From positions 33,931,884 through 33,995,883 of the forward strand of contig CM059197.1 in NCBI GenBank assembly GCA_030323885.1: 64,000 nt of DNA, read 5' to 3'. Numbering within the stretch: position 1 is the stretch's first letter; each line of letters starts with the position of its first letter. This DNA comes from Branchipolynoe longqiensis. Its lineage: Eukaryota; Annelida; Polychaeta; Phyllodocida; Polynoidae. Below, piece after piece: positions 21,323 to 32,558 of this stretch. The notes beneath the pieces are model-generated. The model made no database searches. It was not told the DNA's origin and was given only the letters and a program-made list of their open reading frames with translations. Both the position numbers and the translations under genes were made by a program.

Positions 21323-22432
21323 ATGTCATCATCATCATCATCATGCTGTCGGTCACGATGCGACAAAGACTGCTTTCATTACTTGATTGCCGCTCTCCTT
21401 TGTGCGGTTGTACATTTCATGAAAGCTGCCTGCAAAAGTGTTGGAGTGCTGCTGGCTTTTGCAAGTTACCAGTGGCACTCTCTCGGGGAGTAAATAAAGG
21501 TTTCACACTGGCAAGAACATGTCAAGACAGGCGCAAAACTATTTGTCCCTGCAGTGGCTGGTCGGGAGATGTTGGGAGTTCCATACATCAACCGCCCTTA
21601 ATGCTGCCACAGTGTCATGGTTTTCTGTTTAGGGTTTGCTCCCTAAAGCCCCAGTCACACATAGCTGGACGAGCCCCGGATTTTGAGCCGGACCACCCAC
21701 GGATCAACGGCCCGGACTGTTCTGGACCGCCATGGATAAAATCACTGTTTTCATCGATTTTTGCCTCGCAGTCACACTTTCCCGGACGAGCCCCGGATGA
21801 GCCCCGGACTGCCCCGTATCACCCCCGGACTGCTCCCGGACTGGGCTGGACCAGCTCCGGATGAGGCCGGACCACCCCGGGACTGCCCCGGATCACCCCT
21901 GGACTATCCCGGATCACCCCCGGTATTACGGGGGCAGTCCGGGAGTGGTCCGTGGCTAGGCCGGGGGTAGTCCTGGATAGTCCGGGGATGGTCCGGGTCA
22001 AACCGTGGCTCAAAATGACCCCGGACCACCCCCGGACAGGCCCGGTCCACCCCGGACCACCCCCGAAATACCCGGACCACCCCGGACCACCCCCGGATCA
22101 GGCCGGATCAGGCCGGATTGAGCCCGGATCACAAAATCCCCGGACCGCCCGGATGTTTTAAACATTTTAAAACATCCAGGGCTGAGCCCAGATGGCGCCG
22201 GACGAGCCACGGATCAGGCCGGATCAGGGGGTGTCACCACGGACGGGTCACGGATCACCCCGGATCGCCCCGGACCACCCCGGATGGTGGTCTGGGGCTT
22301 GTCCGGCCCCTGATCCGGGTATGTGTGACTGGGGCCTTAGCCTTCGGTTCTGTCAAGAACCTGTACCACAAGGCAGTGGTTTACAACTCTGCAGGGCAGG
22401 GGCGTCAAACTCCCTGAGGTATTGCTAGGTAT
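21322..22432 (-). repeat. REP-1 copy 1, split by element E3
   Basis: Starts with (ATC)n, then 'GCTGTCGGTCACGATGCGAC' and a body inverted relative to copies at 27683-28156 and 36612-37068. E3 interrupts it at 21647-22336. The far end carries CAGGGGCGTCAAACTC, which looks like a hAT (Charlie-type) terminus, although the partner end is not seen. The reading frames through it are open in more than one direction, so I do not call a protein. Confidence 0.85.
21647..22336. mobile_element. E3: TIR element with GGCCCCAGTCACACATA ends
   Basis: Left AGCCCCAGTCACACATAGCT and right complement of GGCCCCAGTCACACATACCC, flanked by TAA (21644-21646) and TTA (22337-22339). The interior is almost entirely permutations of CCCGGACCACCCC / GGATCAGGCCGG. 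The uninterrupted REP-1 copies show the empty site CCC-TTA-GCC, so a 3-bp duplication is implied. That size and TWA target fit the PIF/Harbinger superfamily. Confidence 0.88.
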
Positions 22433-22794
22433 TGACGTATAACCCCATTAAACAAACTAAGCAATCATTGGTCACGTGGCCAGTGGTGAACTGCAATATG
22501 TTGGGGTGTGGGAGGTGCTGTGGGCTGCCCCCTAGTGGGGCCGAGAAGAGCAACGTGACCGTGGCTCTCCCACAGATCAATGTGTGGTGCGGGGGTGTGC
22601 CTGGGCAGGAAGGCGAACCCTGGTCTCAACCACTAGAATAGACCCTAGTTGATAGACATGGCAGCCCACAGTGTGTAGTCCCAAGTTGCTCCTGGTGAGT
22701 GTGTGCAGGTGGAGGTGTAGGGTGTGTGAGATTCAGCCCTGCCACTGAAGAAAAGTGGCTGAATCTCGAGGTGGAGGGTGTGGGGGAGAAAAGG

Positions 22795-23060
22795 GCAGGG
22801 AAGGGGGCACAGGCAGGGGAACTGTGGACGGCACAGAGGGCAGGGGAACTGTGGACGGCACAGCGGCCGGGGGAACTGTGGACGGCACAGCGGCCGGGGG
22901 AAGTGTGGACAGGGCACTGTGGGCAGGGGAACTGGACAGAGGGGACTGTGGGCAGGGGAACTGTGGACAGAGGGTACTGTGGGCAGGGGAACTGTGGACA
23001 GGACAATGCGGGAAGGGAACAGTGGACAGGACAATGGGGGAAGGGAACTGTGGACAAACA
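22795..23060. repeat. ~26-28-bp minisatellite (GGCAGGGGAACTGTGGACGG type)
   Basis: About ten imperfect units. Open on all frames because of unit length, giving spurious proteins on both strands. Confidence 0.93.
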
Positions 23061-23114
23061 GAGGGCACTGCTCTGTTCTATTTATTTTCAATTCAATTCA
23101 GTTCAATAATTGTT

Positions 23115-23325
23115 ATTCTTTAATTTGAAGTGGTATGTGGTATGTGGTGTCCTGTCTGTGGGAAAGTGTATATAAAAGACCCCTTGCTGTTGATTTCCTA
23201 CAAACCTGCCACCACAACCCACAGATGCCAGCCGTCGACTTTACAATATGTTTGACGTCTAATAGCCGATGATAAAAAATCAATGTGCTCTAGAGGCATC
23301 GTTAAATAAAACAAGCTTTCCTTTT
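23115..23325 (+). mobile_element. SINE-C 3' part
   Basis: 'TGTCCTGTCTGTGGGAAAGT', 'ATATAAAAGACCCCTTGCTG' and 'AATCAATGTGCTCTAGAGGC', ending 'CGTTAAATAAAACAAGCTTT'. This is the molluscan-type SINE core. The tRNA-like head is absent. Confidence 0.85.
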
Positions 23326-23427
23326 CTTTTCCAATACAACACATCCACAAGTACCACCTCACGGTATTTCCCCTAATGTTACTACTATATTATATGAGTG
23401 GTATTATGTTTGTCGGTTTGTATCCAG

Positions 23428-23585
23428 ACACGATTGCCGAATGAGTTCAGCATTCGCCTTCCATTTTGGTATGTAGTGGGATTCAAACCCTGATCGAATC
23501 AAATCAATCACATACAAATTTATTCTTATCGCTACCTAGCCTGGCGTTCAGCATTACTGAGATCGAGCAAGGAGCAGTGAAATTA
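23428..23585 (+). mobile_element. SINE-A head fragment
   Basis: 'GATTGCCGAATGAGTTCAGC', then 'TCGCTACCTAGCCTGGCGTT'. The 3' half is missing. Confidence 0.75.
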
Positions 23586-23769
23586 GGAAGACCACACATA
23601 CATGCAGCTGAAACTCTCTAGATGTGTATGCCTCAATATCCATTGTGTTATAGCATATATACCACAGAAGGTTGTGCATAATATTAATAAAAAGCTGTAT
23701 TGTTTAATGTTATCCACCTACACAATTACATTGAAAAGGTTTCGAGCTGTCCAACATTAGCAATTGCAC

Positions 23770-24712
23770 TAAAATAAAACTACTTCCCACATCTCCATGG
23801 CAACCATACAGAAATGCCACATTATGCTATCGTCCCCTTTTGAGGAGTATTCTTTACCTTTGAACAGTGTGTCCAGTGTTCGGGGTTGATTTGCATAAAT
23901 GGGTGTATTGTTGTGAATCTATTTGCATATATGTATAAAACTACTTACCCATCTCCATGGCAACCACACAGACCCGCCAACTTATGCTATCGTCCCTGTT
24001 TGAGGGGTATTCTTTACCTTTGAACCTTTACCTCGAGTGTTAGGGGTTGATTTGCATAAATGGGTGTACTGTTGTGTATCTATTTGCATATATGTATAAA
24101 ACTACTTACCCATCTCCATGGCAACCACACAGACATGGCAACTTATGCTATCATCCCTGTCTGAAATGTATTCTTTACCTTTGAACAGTGTGTCGAGTGT
24201 TTGGGGTTGATTTGCATAAATGGGTGTACTGTTGTGAATCTATTTGCATATATATGTATAAAACTACTTACCCATCTCCATGGCAACCACACAGACATGG
24301 CAACTTATGCTATCGTCCCTGTTTGAAATGTATTCTTTATCTTTGAACAGTGTGTCAAGTGTTTGGGGTTGATTTGCATAAATGGGTGTACTGTTGTGAA
24401 TCTATTTGCATATATATGTATAAAACTACTTACCCATCTCCATGGAAACCACACAGACATGGCAACTTATGCTATCATCCCTGTTTGAAATGTATTCTTT
24501 ACCTTTGAAGTGTGTGTCGAGTGTTTGAGGTTGATTTGCATAAATGGGTGTACTGTTGTGAATCTATTTGCATATATATGTATAAAACTACTTACCCATC
24601 TCCATGGCAACCACACAGACACGGCAACTTATGCTATCGTCCCTGTTGGAAATGTATTCTTTGTCTTTGAACAGTGTGTCGAGTGTTTGGGGTTGATTTG
24701 CATAGAGAGGTG
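23770..24712 (+). repeat. 162-bp satellite, about six copies, with octamer motifs
   Basis: The unit runs 'AAAACTACTTACCCATCTCC', 'ATGGCAACCACACAGACATG', ... 'GGGTTGATTTGCATAAATGG', ... 'CTATTTGCATATATATGTAT', with spacing 161-163 bp. ATTTGCAT (reverse complement of the octamer ATGCAAAT) occurs 11 times, twice in most units. The last copy is cut at 'TTGCATAGAGAGG'. Confidence 0.95.
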
Positions 24713-25975
24713 TGACAAGAAGGTAGAGTTCCAAGATTGAGTTACAAGATATCGTGGATTAATATCAAACCGGATGAAGCTACGAAGTGGTTCCATTTAA
24801 TTTTATATCAATTTGTGAAGGAAAACTTTGTTAATTAGTTACAGCACCACCTTTATATTAAGTTTACTCTTATCTAGCAAGATTTTAAATGTATGTGCTA
24901 TATAAATACGTAGAATATAATTTATTATATATATATAAAGGAGGCGGAGTTTCCCCCCTTCTCTTCTTTAATTAATTATTTCTTATTTATTTCTTATTTA
25001 TTCTTCACTTATATTCACCCCGGGCCACTCTTTTGCCCCGGGACTCCCATCTCATTGCTGCTTGGCTCAGTCCACCTTTGACTGCACGCCGAGCACCACT
25101 TATTTTTATTATATTATATACATGATTCAAATTTTGATAGCACTAGGAAGAAGAACTTATGAAAGCTCTTAAGGGACGTTATTATATTCAGGGGTCTGGG
25201 GGTACTTCCCCCCCCCCCCCCCCCCCCCCCCCCCCCGCCCCCAGAAAAAATGGTAAGATCTTAAATGCTCTGTGGTGCATTTTGAACACAATAATCCATC
25301 AGATTTATATAATATTACTATATGAACAAACGGAAGATCCACATACGGTGATGATGGGGGACATAAAATATTGTAACCGTAAGGGTTGGCAACCCTGGAT
25401 TCGGTACCAATGATGACCTACAAAGGTCAGTTTCCTGTCTCGTATACATGCATATAACACCTGAATGCCCTTCCTGACAAGTTCCAGGTGTCACAAAATA
25501 TATTTCACATAAAGAGACTGCTGTAACTATTGTAGGTAAAGTAAATCCATGTTGTGACCCATGCCAACGTCACGTGAATTCTGAACACGGTGGTAGTTTG
25601 AAAAATTACGTTGGCTATTATTTCAAGAAATGCAACAGAATTATTCATAGCATTTGATTAGTGCTTCTGTTTCACTAATTGCATCCAATCATCAAGCGAG
25701 AATATTCATAATTCTTATATTGCACTAATTGTGCAAAATGATCAAATGATAATAATGAGTTGTATTGCACTATTTGCACGCAATAACCAAATGAGAATAT
25801 CTATAATTATTGTATTTCACTAAATGCACCCAATAACTAATGTATTTCAAATGAGAATAATCATAGCTCTTGTATTTCACTAATTGCACCCAGTAAGCAA
25901 TCTCTTGCACTAATTAATAATTGCATTGAATCAACACATGAAAATATTCATAGCTCTTGTATTGCACTAATGGTC
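24713..25975. other. Intronic stretch with poly-C tract
   Basis: Includes a 28-base C run (25209-25236) and an imperfect series of 'ATATTCATA..CTTGTATTGCACTAATTGCA..CAAT' motifs (25650-25980), a decayed ~60-bp repeat that resumes at 26270-26360 around an inserted SINE-A. No gene seen. Confidence 0.6.
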
Positions 25976-26273
25976 GGTTGGTTGTTGGAATTTTACGTCC
26001 TGGCAACATCTAAGGTCATATCAGGACGGGCACCGACTGGTGACAGTGTGCCCTCATGGCGACTTTATAGTGCTGCCCCACTGGGAGACCAGGCCGTCGT
26101 CAGCACCTTATCCTATCCCAATAATGCCGAGCGCCTGCCTAAGAAGTGACAAGTATCAATGTTTAAGTCATTGGTATGACTCGACTGGAGTTCGAACCCA
26201 TGGGTTCCAATCCCACGATCTACCAAAGTGGGAGATGGGCGCTCAACTCATTCGGCCATCCCGTCTGGTCGGT
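25976..26273 (-). mobile_element. SINE-A copy
   Basis: Inverted copy with tail (TTTTACGTCCTGGCAACATC), core and head ending GGCCATCCCGTCTGGTC. It interrupts the ATATTCATA..TTGCAC repeat series, which continues on both sides. Confidence 0.92.
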
Positions 26274-26405
26274 ATTGCACTAATTACTCTTAATAATTAA
26301 AGGAGAATATTTATAAATCTTGTATTGCGCTAATTGTAGCCCAATAATAAAATTACAATACCTTTCATTAAATGATCCAATGTCTGAGCAACCCCTGGTG
26401 AGATG

Positions 26406-27122
26406 AATAGATGAGATCACCGTTCCGAATGCACATGCGCTGAAAAAGGCGTTGGCAGCAAAGCAAATGCGTATGGCCTTTGAGTTTGCGATACGCATAG
26501 GGCACAACTTCGATTGTATTCAAAATTAATAGAAATACATAACAATTTGGCATAAACATGTATGCACACATGCAATATTAAACATTTTGAGCTTAGAAAC
26601 GTACAATTCCACAAAAAGCAATCAGTCACTTTATCCACATCACTATTATTAATTCTTGTTCTAAATATTAAAATGCCAAATGTGTCAACAGACACTTGTT
26701 TCAGAGAAATATATAACCAATATCTGATTCACTCTACTCATTTTCTAGTTCTAAATATGTCATTAAATATAGGATATAAATAAAAACATGAATAAAATAA
26801 GTGAAACTGACTCTGGCTATGGCTCTAGCACTAGTCTGAGTGCCCAGATTTGTCTAAATCTAAATGCACATGGCATAAGATGTCCTGATTATTTTGATGT
26901 AAATGCAATGCTAGATAAAAGATTAACATCTTAATTTATTATATATATTTTTTTAGTTGGTATTCTATGTTTCAAACAAGGGCTGAGAGTAGCTGAAACT
27001 AGCACATTTCATCGCTGCACCCAGTGTCTTAGCATTGGCCATGTGCTTTGGGGGGGGGGGGGTGTTTATCTTTCACGCATCCCACAATGCACCGCGCGGC
27101 TGGAATGGCGATGTAGTCTATT
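26406..27122. mobile_element. MITE with AATAGACTACATC ends, copy 2 (717 bp)
   Basis: Collinear with 12021-12772. The left end is diverged (AATAGATGAGATCACCGTTC), the right end GGAATGGCGATGTAGTCTAT. A CCCCTGGTGAGAT word lies on both sides (26389-26401 and 27133-27145), possibly a long target duplication or part of the element. Confidence 0.82.
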
Positions 27123-27469
27123 AGAGACGCCCCCTGGTGAGATAAATTAAACTTAGAGTGCAGGACGCTGAGTGAATGAACGCGAGGGCGTGATGGGGCT
27201 AGTGGGGGTGGGGGTGGGGGGTGGTGGTGGTGGTGGTGGAGGGCTGGGAGCTAATCCCACGGACTGGAATCACCAGAAGGTTACAATCAATCAATCAATT
27301 AGGGCACCTGTTTCCCATGCGGGATGTCCTCAGTTCGATTCCCGGCCGAGCGAAATGGAAAAATTAGAAAATTGACACTTGGCGCGGCTGTGGTTGGTGC
27401 TTGGCAAAGCTATTGTAGTCGGATACACTGAGCTCCCAGGTGAAATGTCACATGGGCAGGCTGATTGGA

Positions 27470-27600
27470 TATGGGAGCATAGATAGTCTAATGGTTAGGA
27501 CGTTAGGGTCGTAATGGCAGACGTGGTGGTTCTACTACCGCTCTAGGCATGATGATTCCTTTTGTTTGCAAAAGCATCCCACAACCTTGGCGCCATGACG
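27470..27600 (+). mobile_element. SINE-B-like diverged head
   Basis: 'GGGAGCATAGATAGTCTAAT', 'GGTTAGGACGTTAGGGTCGT' and a 'CTACCGCTCTAGGC' stem side resemble SINE-B at lower identity. Confidence 0.5.
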
Positions 27601-27682
27601 AGGATACCGTACAAGCCATCTGTTGTATAATGTTGAACCTGTAGTGGAAGTACAATACCTGCATACACTGTATGCAGGTATT

Positions 27683-28156
27683 GCAGGTATAGCAATACCT
27701 CAGGGAGTTTGACACCCCTGCCCTGCAGAGTTGTAAACCACTGCCTTGTGGTACAGGTTCTTGACAGAACTGAAGGCTAAGGGAGCAAACCCTAAACAGA
27801 AAACCATGTCACTGTGGCAGCATTAAGGGCGGTTGATGTATGGAACTCCCAACATCTCCCGACCAGCCACTGCAGGGACAAATAGTTTTGCGCCTATCTT
27901 GACATGTTCTTGCCGGTGTGAAACCTCTTATTTGCTCCCAGAGAGAGTGCCGCTGGTAACTTGCAAAAGCCAGCAGCACTTCAACACTTTTGCAGGCAGC
28001 TTTCATGAAATGAAAACCTGAAGCTGAGAGACATTAAGACCGACTCATGGATGCAACTCTCACAGCAGAGAGCTAAATGGAGAGCGGCAGTCAAGTAATG
28101 AAATCAGTCTTTGTCGCATCGCGACCGACAGCATGATGATGATAATGATGATGATG
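27683..28156 (+). repeat. REP-1 copy 2 (uninterrupted)
   Basis: From 'GCAATACCTCAGGGAGTTTG' to 'GACAGCATGATGATGATAAT'. Contains the E3 empty site GGC-TAA-GGG at 27778-27780. Confidence 0.9.
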
Positions 28157-28199
28157 AGTGGAAGTATGCTACCTGGGTATTTGTAATTGTAAGTGTGAG

Positions 28200-28400
28200 A
28201 CTTATAATTCCAGGGGGGGGGGTGAGTCTAGTGAGATGCACTCACCTCCTCAGGTGAATTTTTAGATACACAGGTAGACATGCATAGACTGATTGCATCA
28301 CGGAGCCTAGAGTCTAATGGTTATACATTAGCGTCGGAATGGCAGAAGTATGGGTTCGAGTCCTGCTGTATGCATGGTATTTTCTGTCATGCCATTTGAT
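28200..28400 (+). mobile_element. SINE-B-like diverged monomer
   Basis: 'CTTATAATTCCAGGGGGGGG', then a head 'CGGAGCCTAGAGTCTAATGG' with B box GGGTTCGAGTCCTGC. Confidence 0.6.
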
Positions 28401-28664
28401 ACAAAAAGATATATGTCCCTCCACAACACTAGGGTGGTGCAAAAAGCAGTGGAATGGGGAAGATAGACATTTCCCCCTCTTAATCAATATATGTAAAAAA
28501 TAAAATAAATTAAAACCCAAAGCAATGGCACAAACCTGTTATTGGATTTTGATAGATGGCCAGTTGTTCCTCGGGGTGTGCAAGGTATCGTTCTTTATGT
28601 ATACTATTGATTCCCTGCTGTGTGTTGTTAGAAATGGACAAACAAAGACTCAACAACATATATA

Positions 28665-29213
28665 CAGTGAAACCCCGATTTAACGCGCTTAGATTTAATG
28701 CGAATTCGGGTATAACTCGATGATTCATTGGACCCGGAATCTTTTAAAGCTGCATAGTCCGATGAAAATATAACATTTTCAAAGCCAAAACAATTATCTA
28801 AATTTGATTCTACGTATCTAACTTATATGATGGCGCACTTATTAAACATTTGTCGTCACATATAAGGGGATACTGAGTCAATTAATATAACCTTTTACTG
28901 CAGAAGCCTATGGTGATAGAATTTTGGCAAGCTTGTCAAAATTAATTTAGCATGTTTCCATTTCAAATATCTCAAAAGTTAGCGCCTTAAAATAAAAGTT
29001 ACTTCAAACTAAAGTAAGGTAGATTATATGGAACAACCTAATATGTTTATCTCAGAAAATGTGAGAAACTCAAAACCATCGGACCATACAACTTTAATTC
29101 AAGGGTAATTCAGTCAACTGAACCGCAACTTAGTCAGTTAGTGCAAACCCGCTTTTTTTCATGGTGACCTTTTATGCACTTCAATGATCGGCGTATAGCG
29201 GGGGTTCATATAC
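28665..29213. mobile_element. Tc1/mariner-like MITE M3, host of a TTAA-MITE
   Basis: Left TA + CAGTGAAACCCCGATTTAAC; right GCGGGGGTTCATATA approximates the complement. The family sequence is split at TTAA by the element at 28744-29097. Confidence 0.6.
28744..29097 (+). mobile_element. TTAA-MITE, full copy
   Basis: TTAA (28744-28747), 346 bp, TTAA (29094-29097). Ends AGCTGCATAGTCCGATG / CATCGGACCATACAACT. Confidence 0.93.
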
Positions 29214-29369
29214 ATGCATTTTGAACTGTCAAATATTCTCTGGCTTGCATCAAAGATCCACCACTCTTTATTAAACTAAAGACATGCGGCCAACTGACCA
29301 ATAGGTAGCCCAGATCCAGGCTGCCTGCATGCACTGGGCCACCTACACCTTCTTTCATACAGACTAGAC

Positions 29370-29700
29370 AGGATGGCCGAATGGGTTAGAGCGCCGTCTC
29401 CCGTGCTGGTAGATCATGGGGTCGAGGGTTCAAACCCTGGTCGAGTCAAACCAATGACTTAAAAATGTATACTTGCCGCTTCCTAGCCAGGCGCTCGGCA
29501 TTATTAGGACAGGGCAAGGACTGGTGTGCTCAGTGTCAGGATAATGTGACTGAGTGGGAAACCAGGTCATGGTGCTGGCAGCCTGGTTTCCCAGTGGGAC
29601 AGCACTATAAAGTCGCCATGAGTGCAAACTGTCACAAGTCGGTACCCGTCCTGATATGACCTTAGATGTTGCTAGGATGTAAAACAACAACAACAAAATC
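29370..29700 (+). mobile_element. SINE-A copy, near full length
   Basis: The head GGATGGCCGAATGGGTTAGA resembles class II (Leu/Ser) tRNA A boxes; the B-box position reads GGGTTCAAACCC. Core and tail are complete, ending in ACAACAACAACAAAATC. Confidence 0.93.
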
Positions 29701-29924
29701 TTTCATACAGACCATCTGATTGTCAAGTTGCTCAAGCAGCACCATCACAACTCTCACCACATAACCCACACAACCAACTCCAATCATATTCCATTACTAC
29801 TAATAATATTTGCATAGACAGATTTATACTACACATAAATGAATGATCGATTGGGGCACCTAAATGCTATGTGTAAATTTTAAACTGCAAATCCAATAAA
29901 AGTATCAGTTTAAAAAAAAAACCC

Positions 29925-29990
29925 ACAGTTACCTAGTTTTGATCTTGCGTATCAAACTTAGATACGGATGCACTTATTAAGCATTTATTT
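29925..29990. mobile_element. TTAA-MITE fragment
   Basis: 'CAAACTTAGATACGGATGCA' and 'CTTATTAAGCATTTATT' match the family interior. Confidence 0.5.
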
Positions 29991-30194
29991 GGTCCACCCC
30001 TGCCTCCTTTTCCTTCCTTGTCGCATATCGGTCGTAATGCTTGCATTGCGTTTGATTCGCGACAGGGAAGGGGACCCCGCCTCCCCCCCTGCCTCTGGCG
30101 GTTAGCCCATTGCGTCATTTCCCGCGCTTTCCCCCCTTATAACCCTGCCCCCTGCCTGCTCCAGCCACTCGCCCTCCAGCCTCGCCACGCGCTA

Positions 30195-30985
30195 CGCCTC
30201 TCCAGCCATTTGCATTACCACACACTGACTGCTACCTTAAGGGCGCATTCCTTACATGCGTAATGCGGAATGCGAATGCGAATGCGACAAAAAATCGAAA
30301 CGCCTTGAAACCTATGAGCTACATTCCTTACACGCGTAATGCGAATGCGAATGCATTATCCCGATCGGTCCATGTAGCGATCGGTGCGTAATGCATTATG
30401 CATCAAGCTGGGTGTGAATAGAAACCTGAGTCTGATGTGTCCATTAGTTTAACACTAGGAGAGGCGACTGAGCATTACGGAACGGTCAAGCACAAGGCTT
30501 CTGAGTGGAAACATATGGTAGTGGTGGTGGTGGGGGTTCAGGTTGGTAAAAATGTTACCAGAGCCACAAAAATATGAATACTTATCTATAATTGGTTATA
30601 ATAAAGGTAGGAACCCCCATGTGACGTACAAAAAGTTACATAGATATAAATGCAATATTTGGTCATATACAGAGCAGTATGGAGAATAATTGTTTATTTT
30701 TATTTTATTTTTTAAATATAGCCAGTCGTGTGCCGCATAGCGCATTACGCATAACGTGTGTAAGGAATGATGGCATACGCATAATGCATGACGCATAACA
30801 CATTACACATAATGCGTGTAAGGAATGCCACCTTTAGGATAACCAGTTCCCGGCACTTATTTGCATTCATCACTAGATCAGTAGGTGCAAAGTTGCGTAA
30901 TCCAATGGTTTTTGAGTTTCTGCCTTATTTATTAGATACATATTTTTAGATTGATCGTTATAATCTACCTTAGTTAAAGCTATGA
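30195..30985 (+). repeat. REP-2 copy 1, split by element E4
   Basis: 'GCATTACCACACACTGACTG' (30202) and 'GGATAACCAGTTCCCGGCAC' (30837) are contiguous in the copy at 31908, but here E4 separates them. The right part runs into a TTAA-MITE-like segment (AAAGTTGCGTAATCCAATGG). Confidence 0.8.
30240..30833. mobile_element. E4: TIR element with GGCATTCCTTACA ends (594 bp)
   Basis: Left AGGGCGCATTCCTTACATGC, right complement of AGGTGGCATTCCTTACACGC, with TTA at 30237-30239 and 30834-30836. The subterminal interior repeats AATGCGAATGCG and 'GCATAATGCATGACGCATAA'. The centre is a GGTGGTGG-containing AT-rich segment. Confidence 0.88.
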
Positions 30986-31351
30986 TTTATGTGTGCACAC
31001 ACAAAAAAATACAACAAATTAGTTTCCAAATTGAGATATCATTGTTGCTAATTGAAATTTTCAAAACAAAACTTTCCTTTTCTGAGCTGGAGACGCTATG
31101 GCCAAGCTACTCAGAAGTACTTTTCTCCCAATCCCTTTTAACGGAGCATTCATTTTGTTTATGGCTGCAGTTGCAGCTGGGCTCTGGTATTGAGATCCTA
31201 TTTATCTGCTGGGGATGACATTGGTAGATCGGAAGGAAAGCAGTGGGAACCATTGGATACAACCTCTGCTCCCTAAAGCGGATATGCCACCAGCTCAGGC
31301 AGTGGCCATCATGGAAGCCTCACAGATGACTGTGAAGTATTTGCGAGGAGT

Positions 31352-31690
31352 GGGACTTAGCTAAGGCGGTAGAATGTCCACCTGTCACCTGTAGGTTATC
31401 GGATCGTTCCTTCTCAGTGAATCCATTTTATGTTTGGGCTATTTTCAGTTCCAACCGGTGGTCCACAATGATTCATGAAAGGCTGTGGTATGTGCTGTCC
31501 TGTCTGTGGTTAAGTGCATATAAAAGACCCATTGCTGCTTATCGGAAAGAGTAGCCTATTTGGCGGCAGTGGGTTTTCTCCGAAGAAATATGTCGGAATG
31601 ACCATATGTTTGATGTCCAGTACTGGCAGTAGCCGATGATAAAAATCAATGTGCTCTAGAGGCATCATTAAATAAAAAAAAGCTTGACTT
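31352..31690 (+). mobile_element. SINE-C copy, full length
   Basis: tRNA-like head (GACTTAGCTAAGGCGGTAGA..), 'CTATTTTCAGTTCCAACCGG', 'GTGCATATAAAAGACCCATT', 'CAATGTGCTCTAGAGGCATC' and end 'ATTAAATAAAAAAAAGCTTG'. I recognise it as a SINE type common in molluscs. Confidence 0.93.
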
Positions 31691-31904
31691 TTGCTTTGTA
31701 AAGTATTTGCGAAGGGGTTCTTGTTGAGGAAGATACATCTACCCATGGCAGCAAATAGTAGTTCCTTTTTTCTTCTCTTACCAGCAGGAATGAAACTTCC
31801 ATGCCAAGCGTCAAGACTAATTGAGGTAGTTTGGTTCTGTGTTTATAGACATGTAGTGTCGGCGGAGATCTGTGAGATTCACATCAGTCAGAAAGCCTGT
31901 GATG

Positions 31905-32200
31905 GTGCATTACCACACACTGACTGGCACTTTAGGATAACCAGTTCCCGGCACCTATTTGCATTTATCACTAAACTTAAAGTTGCGTAATCCATTGGTT
32001 TTAAATTTCTGCCTTATTTATTAGATATTTATATATTAGGTTGATTGCTATAATCTAATCTATTCTACTTTGCTACTAATTTTAACTGATGTATATTTTT
32101 AAGGGTTAGTTTTGGAGATATCTGCTGTGAAAACATCAATTTTGGTGTGCACACATAGATTTGATGTATGCACACTAAAACATTAATGCAATTTTCAAAT
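31905..32200 (+). repeat. REP-2 copy 2, empty site of E4, with TTAA-MITE-like part
   Basis: 'GGTGCATTACCACACACTGA' runs on unbroken to 'TTTAGGATAACCAGTTCCCG'. Then comes AAAGTTGCGTAATCCATTGG and a degenerate TTAA-MITE interior to about 32200. Confidence 0.8.
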
Positions 32201-32276
32201 CGCATAAAGCATAGGCTTTGTTTACCTGTTTTCGAGTTTAGACGCAGGGGAGCAGCAAACTGCAATAAACGTAACC

Positions 32277-32558
32277 GGACGTGGTGGTGAATCGGTGTAG
32301 CGCAAGCTTCTAGTTCGGAAGGTCGGGCGTTCGAATCCAAGTCGAGTCAAACCAATGACTAACAAAATTAATACTTGTCGCTACCTAGCCTGGCTTTCGG
32401 CATTATTAGGATAGGGAAAGGAGTGGTTATCCTGAGTATCAGGATAATGTGACTGAGTGGGATATCAGGTGCCGGCGGCATTGTTTTCCAGTGGACAGCA
32501 CTATGAAATCTTTATATGACCTTAGATGTTGCTCAGACGTAAAACCCCAACAAAATTT
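32277..32558 (+). mobile_element. SINE-A copy, variant head
   Basis: 'GTGGTGAATCGGTGTAGCGC', 'AAGGTCGGGCGTTCGAATCC', core with deletion, tail 'TATATGACCTTAGATGTTGC' and GTAAAACCCCAACAAAA. Confidence 0.9.

Noticed and set aside
21343..22428. Frames with PDEPRTAPYHPR-type repeats
   Set aside because: Translation of the CCCGGACCACC interior of E3 joined to REP-1.
22626..23128. Pro/Ser-rich and Gly-rich frames on both strands
   Set aside because: Minisatellite translation.
25209..25236. Poly-C and other long homopolymers (also poly-G 62701-62729)
   Set aside because: Real as written but uninformative; length may be a sequencing or assembly effect.
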